Positions 19,374 through 28,400 of a stretch of 64,000 nucleotides of DNA are shown here, one piece after another. The position numbers were made by a program, and so were the translations under genes. The notes under the pieces are model-generated. The model was not told the DNA's origin, searched no databases, and saw only the letters and a program-made list of their open reading frames with translations. Positions within the stretch are counted from its first letter, which is position 1. Each line of letters begins with the position of its first letter. The stretch lies in assembly GCA_965230565.1 (NCBI GenBank), contig CBDDLH010000012.1, positions 682,001 through 746,000 of the forward strand, written 5' to 3'. The stretch comes from BCD1 sp965230565. GTDB lineage: Bacteria; Bacteroidota; Bacteroidia; Chitinophagales; Saprospiraceae.

Positions 19374-21791
19374 TTAATCTCCCTGCGCTCGCCTTCTCTC
19401 ATCAGAAGAAGCTGACTTTCTGGTTTCATTTTTCTTCAGGTGCTGATTACCAAAGTTCCAGGTGATTCTTGCGTTGAACCGAGGGGCTTCCCATTCACTA
19501 TTGATATCCATGTTGAGATTGGCGTAGTCCACTTTTCCGTTGAAGAATTTTTGCACGATCCCGTCAGCGCTTATTTGTAACCTCAATTTATCGTCGAGGA
19601 ATTTTTTCTGGATGCCGGCGTCCACTCCGTAAAAGGTCTCATATCGAATAATACCATCCAGACCTTTGCCTTGCAGCCAACCGGTTACTTCCAGTTTCCA
19701 GTCTCTTGGCAATTTTACATTTACCTGAAGGAAGGCGTTGGTGGTCCATTGATTTTGCAGAAAATCAAGACCCAGATATTCTGCCTGGTAATCGTGATAA
19801 AAGATCATCACACCACCATAACCGGAAATAGGTTTGGCAATGAAATCCAATGGGAAGAACAAACTACCGCCGTAGCGAATGTATTTTTCGAGGTTGATGT
19901 CTGTCTTAAAGGCTTCCCCGGTTTCATCATCCTGCTCGACCACTTCTGTTAATACATCTTGGGTATAATCATAGGATAAATTGAAAAACGGCTGTTTCTC
20001 AAAAGTCAAAGAAAACTGTCCGCTATGGGTCAGCTCCGGTACCAGGAAGGGGTTCCCTTTTTGGTAGGTCAGTGGATCGAGAAAATACTGGAACGGATTT
20101 AATGCGAAATAACTGGGTCTTTCAATGCGATAGCTATAAGAAACCGCAGCGCCCAATGGCCCGATAAAAGGGGTGTTGATGCTTACACTTGGAAAGACTT
20201 TTGCTATGTTGAGATTGATAGTAGAATCCAGTGTTTCACTGTAACCTGTGGCCTGAGAATTTTCATATCGCAGTCCCACATTGGCCTCCCAGGGCCCTTT
20301 ATTGACATGCATGCTGGCATAGGCTGCATAAATATCCTCCTCATAGGCGAAGGTGTTACTGAGTAGGAGGTCATTGATCCAGGTATCGTTGAGCAGAACC
20401 CTGGAATCTTGCTCATTGTTGAGGTCGGTCTGACTGTATTTAAGTCCGGTTTCAAGTTTGAAGTGGTCATTTAGGGGAAGTTTGTAATCTGATCTGAAGG
20501 CCATGATGCGGGTATCTGCCGGCTGGTAGTTTTCCCTGTCACTGAATTGAGTTTCGTTGGTAGTTAACAGGGATGTGACACGGCGGCGGTAATTGGCATA
20601 ATCTCCTTCAATGGAAAATTCCTGTCCGGAAGTATCGATCTCCCAGCGGTAGAAGGCATCCGTGGTATAACTTCTCCAGAACCGGTCTTCAATTTTTTTG
20701 GTTTCAAAATTTTGAATTTCGGTATCTGCTATGTCAAAAATACTGGTTACGTTATTGCCCTCAGTATGATTAGTGCTGCGATAGCCATTGGCTGAAATCC
20801 CTACACGGTGGTTATCCTTGATGTCATAATCCGCACTGAGTCGCAAATAAAAGGAATTTGGGTTGCCCGGATCATAGCTGTTTTGTTCATAGGTTCTGTC
20901 CTCAAGGCGTCTGTTTATATAAAGTCTTTCTATCCAGCTGCGATGATTATAACCGGTGGAAGCACTGAGGTTCCAGGGACCGGTACGATGGTTGAGTGAT
21001 ACTCCGGCCCTGTATTTGGGTAATTCTCCGTATCCGCCTCCGAGGGTAATACTTCCATTGGTGCCCAGCAGGGCGTTTTTCTTCATTACAATATTAATGA
21101 CACCGCCGGTACCTTCAGCATCAAAAGCGGCACCCGGTTGGGAGATTACTTCAATCCGTAAAATATTGTCTGCGGGCATTTCATTTAATAAGCTTTGAAT
21201 GTCCATGTATTTTGTAGGGCGTCCGTCGATGAGAATGGTCACTCCCTGGCGGCCGGCCATTGAAACACGGTCATTGACAACAACCAGTCCCGGCACCTTT
21301 TTTAAAAGGTCAGTGACACTTCCCCCCTGACCGGTGATGTTCTCATCAACATTGACCACGAGTTTGCCTGCGCGTTGTTCCAGCAGCGGTCTTTTGGCTA
21401 CCACCTCAATGGCGTCCAAAACCATGGTGGCCTGTTGAACGACGATATCCTTGAACTTTTTATTTTCTTTTTCCTTGAGAACAAATGGAGAAGTTAAAAC
21501 ATCTTCATAACCAATACCGGTTACTTTAATTCGATATTCGCCGCTATCGATCTGATGGAAACGATAACTTCCATTGGCTTCGGATAATTCCATTTTGACC
21601 AGACTGGAATCTATGGAGTTCAATAGAAATACATTGAGAAACTCGACTTTTTCTCCTTCGTCTGAGACAATAGTACCTTCAACGGTAGCTTGCCCGGAAA
21701 GGTTAATACTGAAAATCAAAAAAGTGAATGAGAAAAAAACAGCGTTGAAAAGAGAACGGGTTTTTACAGGTAGAATAGCATTTTGATTCAT
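19374..21791 (-). CDS. TonB-receptor-like outer membrane beta-barrel protein
   Basis: 805 aa. A signal peptide (ends INLSGQ, about residue 33) is followed by a carboxypeptidase-regulatory-like beta-sandwich (about 35-115, VEGTIVSDEGE ... GYEDV). A TonB plug-like domain follows (about 125-235: VVAKRPLLEQRAGKLVVNVD, GGSVTDLLKKVPGL, LIDGRP, RIEVISQPGAAFDAEGTGG, INIVMKK). The remainder is a beta-barrel of the OMP_b-brl_3 type. Such proteins sit in the outer membrane and may take up nutrients or act in assembly; the substrate cannot be told from sequence. No SusD-like partner is adjacent. The end is rich in charged residues instead of the usual terminal aromatic. Confidence 0.88.
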   Translation of the reverse strand: MNQNAILPVKTRSLFNAVFFSFTFLIFSINLSGQATVEGTIVSDEGEKVEFLNVFLLNSIDSSLVKMELSEANGSYRFHQIDSGEYRIKVTGIGYEDVLTSPFVLKEKENKKFKDIVVQQATMVLDAIEVVAKRPLLEQRAGKLVVNVDENITGQGGSVTDLLKKVPGLVVVNDRVSMAGRQGVTILIDGRPTKYMDIQSLLNEMPADNILRIEVISQPGAAFDAEGTGGVINIVMKKNALLGTNGSITLGGGYGELPKYRAGVSLNHRTGPWNLSASTGYNHRSWIERLYINRRLEDRTYEQNSYDPGNPNSFYLRLSADYDIKDNHRVGISANGYRSTNHTEGNNVTSIFDIADTEIQNFETKKIEDRFWRSYTTDAFYRWEIDTSGQEFSIEGDYANYRRRVTSLLTTNETQFSDRENYQPADTRIMAFRSDYKLPLNDHFKLETGLKYSQTDLNNEQDSRVLLNDTWINDLLLSNTFAYEEDIYAAYASMHVNKGPWEANVGLRYENSQATGYSETLDSTINLNIAKVFPSVSINTPFIGPLGAAVSYSYRIERPSYFALNPFQYFLDPLTYQKGNPFLVPELTHSGQFSLTFEKQPFFNLSYDYTQDVLTEVVEQDDETGEAFKTDINLEKYIRYGGSLFFPLDFIAKPISGYGGVMIFYHDYQAEYLGLDFLQNQWTTNAFLQVNVKLPRDWKLEVTGWLQGKGLDGIIRYETFYGVDAGIQKKFLDDKLRLQISADGIVQKFFNGKVDYANLNMDINSEWEAPRFNARITWNFGNQHLKKNETRKSASSDERRRAQGD

Positions 21792-22490
21792 AATAATAAC
21801 AGTTAAGTCGGTTGGTGATTTCTTGAAATGAAGTTATCTCTACGGTTTCACTGAGTTAATCATATAAGATCAAAATATTCAATAAAAGTGAAACCTGAAT
21901 TAAAAGTGCATTATGCAGAGTTAAGGGTACAGAAGTTATTATTCTTGCAGTGGGTGTTTTTCTTTTTTAGGCAAATCCAAACATTGTCAATTAATGTAGG
22001 TTTTTCCAAATAAAAAATATTCACTTTTACACTCTGCATACTGCACTCTGCACTCTGCATTTAACACTTCAATACAAAGATGAGCGGTGAATACCTTGAC
22101 CCCTATTTTTTTCGAAAAAAGCCGTGTTTTTTTCTGCCAAACAATTGTTACGGTGAGAAAACGCTGACCAATGCTGTGTGGCAAATCGTCGCTTTCTTTA
22201 CTTTCCAGCAGAATTCTTGCTGCATCTTTCCCTGAAATTACCTAAATTTATACCTCATCCAGTCAGAAATACTGACGATACTCCAGCTGTTTTGGAAATG
22301 AAATGGCGTTGTGGAAAGGCATGCTGTAGGGGACTTTTAGGAGACTTCATTTCGATTCCTCTGAACAAACCCGTATTCAGTACTGTTTATTCCAATACCC
22401 CAGTTTTGGTAAATCACACCTTTGAAGGAATGGTGAATTGGTGAAAAATAAATGGAAGTATTTGCTGTTAATTCAACTAAAAATCGGCGC
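21792..22490. other. ~700-bp intergenic region with short repeats
   Basis: This lies between divergent genes. It contains a microsatellite-like tract built on actctgca (about 22033-22062) and, about 110 bp to the left, a related fragment in opposite sense (gcattatgcagagtta, about 21907). A reading frame at 22178-22444 is open, but its translation resembles no protein I know. No RNA or terminator was recognised. Confidence 0.5.
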
Positions 22491-23306
22491 ATGAAGAATT
22501 ATCTGTTTACCTTGATATTTGGTGTTCTGTTTGTAATGTCAGCCAACGGGCAGACCCAGATTCCTGTTGGGGAAAATCTTTACCTTGACGGTTCGGGGAT
22601 TATTTATTCAAGGGAAACATCAGTCGATTTGAAGGTGCTTCAGACTAATGGCTGGTCGGTTGGATTGAATATTGGCAATTTCAAGACCTTTTACAAACTT
22701 CGGTTTTATAATATTGAATTTGGGGAAATAAAGAACCCGCGTGAATATCGCCAGAGCTTTGATTACTTCCAGGGAACCACTTTCAGCGATGTTTCCCGTC
22801 CATTTATTTTCGGTAAGCAGAATAAATTTTTTGTACTTCGCGGCGGCTTTGGAGAAAAGCGCCTGTTGTCGGAAAAGGCAAGACGCAAAGGTCTGGCCGT
22901 TGGCGTGAGTTATGAAGCAGGGCCTTCGGTTGGAATTTTGAAACCTTATTATCTCGAATTTTTGGTGCGGGTACCGGATGGAGGAAGAGTGATCAAAGTG
23001 AGTGAAAAATATTCTGTTGAAAATGAGGCCCGATTCCTCGATATTACGAGTATTTATGGTGGAGCCGGATTTTCAAAAGGCCTGTCGGAAGTCTCTTTAG
23101 TTCCGGGAGGACATTTCAAAGGAGCTTTACATTTTGACTGGGGGGCATTTGACGAGGTGGTAAAAGCCATTGAAGCCGGATTTGTAGTTGATTTCTATTT
23201 CAAAAAAATTCCTATCATGGTGGAATCTCCAAACCTGGAGAATGTTAAAAATTCACCTGTCTTTATAAATCTTTACCTAAATTTGCAGCTCGGAAAAAGA
23301 AGATAA
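22491..23306 (+). CDS. Unidentified outer-membrane-type secreted protein upstream of lipA
   Basis: About 271 aa from the ATG at 22491, chosen because it starts a clean signal peptide (MKNYLFTLIFGVLFVMSANG, then Q). An ATG at 22452 would add 13 residues. The mature part has alternating hydrophobic/polar strands and many aromatics (GWSVGLNIGNFKTFYKLRFY, FKGALHFDWGAF, VFINLYLNLQLGKRR), which suggests a small beta-barrel. There are no catalytic motifs and I do not recognise the family. It ends 9 bp before the lipA ATG, so co-transcription is likely, but no role in lipoate metabolism is evident. Confidence 0.8.
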   Translation: MKNYLFTLIFGVLFVMSANGQTQIPVGENLYLDGSGIIYSRETSVDLKVLQTNGWSVGLNIGNFKTFYKLRFYNIEFGEIKNPREYRQSFDYFQGTTFSDVSRPFIFGKQNKFFVLRGGFGEKRLLSEKARRKGLAVGVSYEAGPSVGILKPYYLEFLVRVPDGGRVIKVSEKYSVENEARFLDITSIYGGAGFSKGLSEVSLVPGGHFKGALHFDWGAFDEVVKAIEAGFVVDFYFKKIPIMVESPNLENVKNSPVFINLYLNLQLGKRR

Positions 23307-23315
23307 AGGAAACGC

Positions 23316-24185
23316 ATGCAAGAATTACCGATAGTACAGCAAGAGCCGAGACGTAAGAAGCCCGACTGGTTGAGGGTGAAACTTCCCATCGGAGAGGATT
23401 ACAGAAATGTTCGGAGCATTGTTGATAAATATAAACTGCACACCATTTGCCAGAGTGGTAACTGTCCCAATATGGGCGAATGCTGGGGTGCAGGAACAGC
23501 TACCTTTATGATCCTGGGTAACGTGTGTACCCGTTCATGTTCCTTTTGTGCCGTAAAGACCGGGCGTCCGCCGGAATATGATGAGAACGAACCATTACGT
23601 GTTGCGGAAGCGATAAAACTAATGGGTGTAAAACATGCGGTACTCACTTCCGTCAACCGGGATGAACTCAAAGATAAAGGTGCCGAGATCTGGTATCAGA
23701 CCGTCAAACTCACCAAAGAATTTTCACCTCACGTCACTATAGAAACGTTGATTCCCGATGTCAGATCTGACTGGGATGCACTTGAGCGTATGATCAGTGC
23801 AGGACAAGAGGTTGTTTCCCACAATATGGAAACGGTGGAGCCGCTGTATCGAAAAGTTAGACCACAGGCCCGTTATGCCCGAAGTCTCGAGCAGATCAAA
23901 AGAACCAAGGATTACGGCAAACGTACCAAATCCGGTATCATGGTAGGTCTTGGCGAGAAAGACGAAGATGTCTGGAAGATTATGGACGACCTGGTGGAAC
24001 ACGGTTGTGATGTGCTTACTATTGGCCAATATCTGCAGCCTACTAAAATGCACCTCGAGGTAGTGGATTACGTGCATCCGGATAAATTTGCAGAATACAA
24101 AGAAGTCGGTATGTCGAAAGGGTTCGATATAGTGGAAAGTTCTCCGCTCGTTCGTTCATCTTACCATGCGGAAAAGCATTTGTAA
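23316..24185 (+). CDS. lipA: Lipoyl synthase
   Basis: 289 aa, a normal length. Radical-SAM enzyme that inserts two sulfurs into octanoyl groups on lipoyl carrier domains (pyruvate and 2-oxoglutarate dehydrogenases, GcvH). Both iron-sulfur sites are visible: the auxiliary cluster C45-x4-C50-x5-C56 (CQSGNCPNMGEC) and the radical-SAM motif C71-x3-C75-x2-C78 (CTRSCSFC). The C-terminal RSSY signature (LVRSSYHA) that ligates the auxiliary cluster is also present. The substrate-loop motif reads TSVNRDEL, where many homologues have SVDRDDL. lipB is not adjacent. Confidence 0.97.
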   Translation: MQELPIVQQEPRRKKPDWLRVKLPIGEDYRNVRSIVDKYKLHTICQSGNCPNMGECWGAGTATFMILGNVCTRSCSFCAVKTGRPPEYDENEPLRVAEAIKLMGVKHAVLTSVNRDELKDKGAEIWYQTVKLTKEFSPHVTIETLIPDVRSDWDALERMISAGQEVVSHNMETVEPLYRKVRPQARYARSLEQIKRTKDYGKRTKSGIMVGLGEKDEDVWKIMDDLVEHGCDVLTIGQYLQPTKMHLEVVDYVHPDKFAEYKEVGMSKGFDIVESSPLVRSSYHAEKHL

Positions 24186-24373
24186 CGGTTTCTGGTTACA
24201 AGTTTCTAGTTACTGGTTATAAATACTATTTTTCCAAAAAATAGTATTTATGTTCCAAACTTAACCAGCAACTTGGGCGCAGCGAAATCCCGGCAATGCT
24301 TGCCGCGGACAGGTTCCCGTACACGTAGTGTCGGGGCAGAAACCAGTAACTAGAAACCAGTAACTACATATTC
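24186..24373. repeat. Palindromic intergenic element between lipA and ruvA
   Basis: A perfect A+T-rich hairpin (24219-24233 with 24237-24251) is enclosed by a longer inverted repeat: tttctagttactggtt at 24203-24218 and its complement at 24341-24356. The right arm is followed by a second partial copy (aaccagtaactac). The same core occurs downstream of sprA (32893-32945). The central part (24270-24330) is GC-rich and matches nothing I recognise. Confidence 0.6.
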
Positions 24374-24964
24374 ATGATCACCTACATCAAAGGCCTCATT
24401 ACTTTTAAAAACCCTACCTTCATCGTCGTGGAAACGGGAGGAATAGGTTACCACATCAATATTAGTCTCTACACTTACTCGAAGATAGAAAAACTGGAGC
24501 AGGTCAAAATTCTCACTTACCTGCACATCAAAGAAGATGCTCACACACTGTATGGATTTGCAGAAGCCAGTGAGCGCAGCCTTTTCACTTTGTTATTGTC
24601 TGTATCAGGTATAGGACCGAGTACGGCAAGGCTTGCCTTGTCTTCGTTGTCACCTGATGATTTGAAACATGCCATTTTATCGGAAAATGTCGCTGCTTTT
24701 AAGCAAGTTAAGGGCGTTGGGCCCAAAACTGCCAAGCGAATCATTTTGGACCTTAAGGACAAGTTGTTAAAAGAAAGTGGTGATGATCCGATTACTTTTA
24801 CGCCTCAGGACAATACAATCAGGGATGAAGCGTTATCTGCTTTGATGGCTTTAGGATTCAACAGAATCCATGTTCAGAAAGCGCTCAATAAAATATTGAA
24901 GGAACAACCAGATGTTGATTCGGTAGAATCATTGATTAAAATTGCGCTAAAGAGACTATCATAA
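24374..24964 (+). CDS. ruvA: Holliday junction branch migration protein RuvA
   Basis: 196 aa. RuvA binds four-way DNA junctions and loads the RuvB motor. The three-domain layout is visible: an N-terminal OB-fold (about 1-63, MITYIKGLI ... YLHIKEDAHTLYGF), a central domain with two helix-hairpin-helix motifs (SVSGIGPSTA and VKGVGPKTAKRI), and a C-terminal helical domain (about 148-196, DEALSALMALGF) that contacts RuvB. ruvB and ruvC are not adjacent. In many Bacteroidota ruvA lies just upstream of sprA, as here. Confidence 0.97.
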   Translation: MITYIKGLITFKNPTFIVVETGGIGYHINISLYTYSKIEKLEQVKILTYLHIKEDAHTLYGFAEASERSLFTLLLSVSGIGPSTARLALSSLSPDDLKHAILSENVAAFKQVKGVGPKTAKRIILDLKDKLLKESGDDPITFTPQDNTIRDEALSALMALGFNRIHVQKALNKILKEQPDVDSVESLIKIALKRLS

Positions 24965-24993
24965 TACCTTTTAACGCATTATACTTACAGGGG

Positions 24994-25050
24994 CAGCCGG
25001 AGATAAGACCTCCGAGGTTTCTAAAACCTCGGAGGTCTTATCTCCGGCTG
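24994..25050. repeat. Perfect 27-bp palindrome (hairpin repeat, copy 1)
   Basis: Arms 24994-25020 and 25024-25050 are perfectly complementary over 27 bp with a 3-nt loop. The core acctccgaggttt is shared with palindromes at 46076-46104 and 46832-46860, which defines a dispersed family. There is no T-tract on either side, and it lies 30 bp past the ruvA stop. Confidence 0.9.
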
Positions 25051-25447
25051 GCTTGTGTGGGGAATGTGCCACAATTCCTGGCGTGGCAGCCCCGGCAAAT
25101 GAATTTCTGGTTGTTAAAATCTGAAATTCAACTTGTTAAGGGTATATTTGCCGCCCGGAAGAAAATCCATGTGTTAAAGTTTTTTTTGTGCAATACCACT
25201 TAGACTAAGTCTTCGTTTGTATTGGAAATAAATTTAGAATAAAGGCTAATAGTGACTTAAGTAATAATCAACTATTGATTATTCGGATGGATTTTAGAAT
25301 TACAAATACAGGATAGCGACACTTTTTTTTGCAAAAGCCGAAAAGTGAAAATATCCAACCCGGTTTTTTTAAATCTTTGTCTTTCTAAAATACATCAACA
25401 TCTACTAATTATAAAGTTTTGAAAGCGAAACGCCTACACGTAAGATT
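25051..25447. other. sprA upstream region
   Basis: About 400 bp without a gene. A 9-bp A+T inverted repeat (25263-25271 with 25275-25283, aataatcaa/ttgattatt, 3-nt loop) could be an operator or small hairpin. AATCTTTG at 25372-25379 matches the Bacteroidota -7 box TAnnTTTG at all but one position, but no -33 TTTG is at the right distance. The promoter is therefore only a weak suggestion. Confidence 0.35.
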
Positions 25448-28400
25448 ATGAGAAGAGTTTTTTTACCACTGAGCCTAATCTGCATGATTTTTGCAGGGGC
25501 TTTTACTGCTATCGGGAGCAAACCGGATCTTGAAGATCCGTATAGCGTTGACTATGTGAAGGCTTCATTACAGGATACATTGCCACCACCGGCACCGCGT
25601 TATGAAGATTTTATTAATGGAGCAGGCAACAACCCTTTCGACCTGCAAGACCCTTCCGCAGTTGAACAGACCGTCGAATACGATCCGGAAACCGGGAATT
25701 ACATCATCACCGAAAAAATCGGAAATGACTACTTCCGGCCACCGACCTACCTGACCTTTGAGGAGTATATGCAATACATCAGAGAGAAAGAAGAAGAGAA
25801 TTACTTCAAATCTCTTATGGGAGTAAGTGTCGATGGCGACGACGGTATCCGCGATCCGATTGAAAAACTGGACATTGAGTTCAATCCGCTGGATAAACTC
25901 TTTGGAGGGACCACGGTAGATATTCGCCCACAGGGTAGTATTGACCTCAAGTTCGGGGTGGATTATCAGTTTACCGATAACCCGATCCTCACCAACCGTC
26001 AGGCAAGAAACGCCAATTTTGATTTCGATATGGACATCAAAATGAACGTTACCGGTAAGATCGGTGAAAAACTCAGTCTGACCACCAATTACAACTCTGC
26101 AGCGACTTTCAACTTCGATAACCAGATCAAACTCGATTATAACTCTGACCTTTTTGGGGAAGATGATATCATAAAAAGGATCGAAGCGGGTAATGTGGGA
26201 TTGCCACTGCAGGGATCACTTATCCAGGGCGCCCAAAGTCTTTTTGGTATAAAAACAGAACTGCAGTTCGGACACCTGAGGCTTACCGCCATCGCTTCTC
26301 AGCAGCAATCCAGGAATGAGACCATCCGTCTGGAAGGAGGCAGCCAGTTACAGGAGTTTGAACAGCCGGTAGATCAATACGATGAAAACAGACACTTCTT
26401 TCTTTCCCATTATTCCAGAGATCATTATGAGGAGGCGTTGGCAAACATGCCATACATCAACTCCCTTATGCAGATCAAAAACCTGGAAGTCTGGATTACC
26501 AATGACAGACGTGAGGTTGAGAATGTGAGGGATATCGTAGCACTGGCGGATTTGGGTACGGCAGAAGCTGTTAATTTTGTGAATCCGGATGCTCAGAATG
26601 TACTGCCTGGTTTTTTTGACATCGATGGGAATCCACTGCCTGAGAATGAAGCGAATGATCTCTACACCTCTCTGAGACAAACTCCTAATATCAAAGAGAT
26701 CGATCAGGCGGTAAAGGTTCTGACGACTCAATACGGCCTGGAACAAGGTAAGGATTTCGAAAAAGTGAGTGCCCGAAAGCTGAGTCCTACGGAATATACT
26801 TTCAACCCGCTGCTCGGTTTCATCTCATTGAATATCAATGTACAGCCGGACCAGGTGCTGGCAGTTCACTATACATACGATTATAACGGTAGGGTTTTTG
26901 CTGTTGGGGAGCAGTCCACTTCCAATTCGGATGTGAGTTCTGATACTACTGACCTGACGCCAGAGGTATTGTTTACCAAAATGTTGAAGAGTACCACCAA
27001 CCGCATCGATATTCCTACCTGGGATCTGATGATGAAAAACGTATATTCCATCGGTGCTTACCAGGTGGAGAATGAAGATTTTCGTCTCGATATCTATTAT
27101 GATGATCCGGGAAAAGGTTTCAAGCGTTTCCTTCCTTCCAGTGTTCTGGCAGGAAAGCCTTTGCTGGAAGTCTTTAACCTGGACCGATTGAATTCACAGA
27201 ATGACCCGCAGCCAGATGGCCGCTTCGACTTTGTACCGGGGACGACCATTAACCCTTCCAACGGACGTATTTATTTCCCCGTCCTGGAACCATTTGGTGA
27301 ATCCCTGGAAGCACAATTCGGAGGTGATCAGGATGCGATCGATAAATATGTTTACCAGGATCTTTATTCACAAACGCTTTTTCAGGCTATTGAAAATGCG
27401 GAGAAGAACCGATTTGTGATCAAAGGTTCCTATAAGTCGAGTATTTCTTCGGAGATTTCTCTTGGAGCATTTAACATCCCGGAAGGTTCGGTTCGTGTAT
27501 CTGCCGGTGGAACGCAATTGGTTGAGTACCGCGATTACGAAGTCGATTACAGTACCGGCCGCCTGAAGATACTCAACGATGCGATCCTGGCTTCCGGAGC
27601 ACCGATCAATATTTCCTTTGAGGATAATACGCTTTTTGGGTTCCAGCAAAAGACGATGTTAGGATTGAGAGCTGACTACGAATTGAGTAAAAACCTCAAT
27701 ATCGGAGCGACAGCCCTGAAGCTGTTTGAAAGACCGTTTACACCTAAAGTAAATATTGGGGAGGATCCGGTTAATAACAGCATCTATGGATTGGATGTAA
27801 ACTTCAGCAAAGAAGTGCCCTGGATCACCAAAATGGTCAATGGAATTCCTTTGATTTCGACAAAAGCACCTTCAAGTGTAAATATTTCCGCGGAAGCTGC
27901 ATACCTCAAACCCGGTCACGCCAGAGCCATTAACGAAAGCAAAGACGATAAGGACGGGGTGGTTTATCTCGATGACTTTGAGGGAAGTGCCAGTAGCCTG
28001 GATATGCGTACACCAGCTAACAGATGGTTCTTGTCGAGTGTTCCGCATAACGATAATGATAATAACAATCCGCTATTCCCTGAATATACAGCAGATAGTA
28101 TTTTCTCGGGTGTAAACCGTGCCCGCTTGAACTGGTACCGATTATTTACAGATTCCGGTGGAGGGCAGGAAGGGGAATCAGCGCCTTATACCAGTATCGT
28201 TCCTCAGGATGAGGTGTTTCCGAATAAACAGATCACGCCGAATCAGTTGAATACGGTTCGTACGCTGAACCTGGCATTTAACCCGAGGGCACGTGGACCT
28301 TATAATTTTGACCCGCCAACGGGAACCACACATTCATCCGGAGTTGTACCGGAAGGAGATACCATCCGATTACTAGATCCGGAAACGCGTTGGGGAGGCA

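Noticed and set aside
22178..22444. 88-codon plus-strand frame upstream of the lipA-linked gene.
   Set aside because: No signal, domain or plausible composition; it runs through low-complexity spacer and ends just before the real start region.
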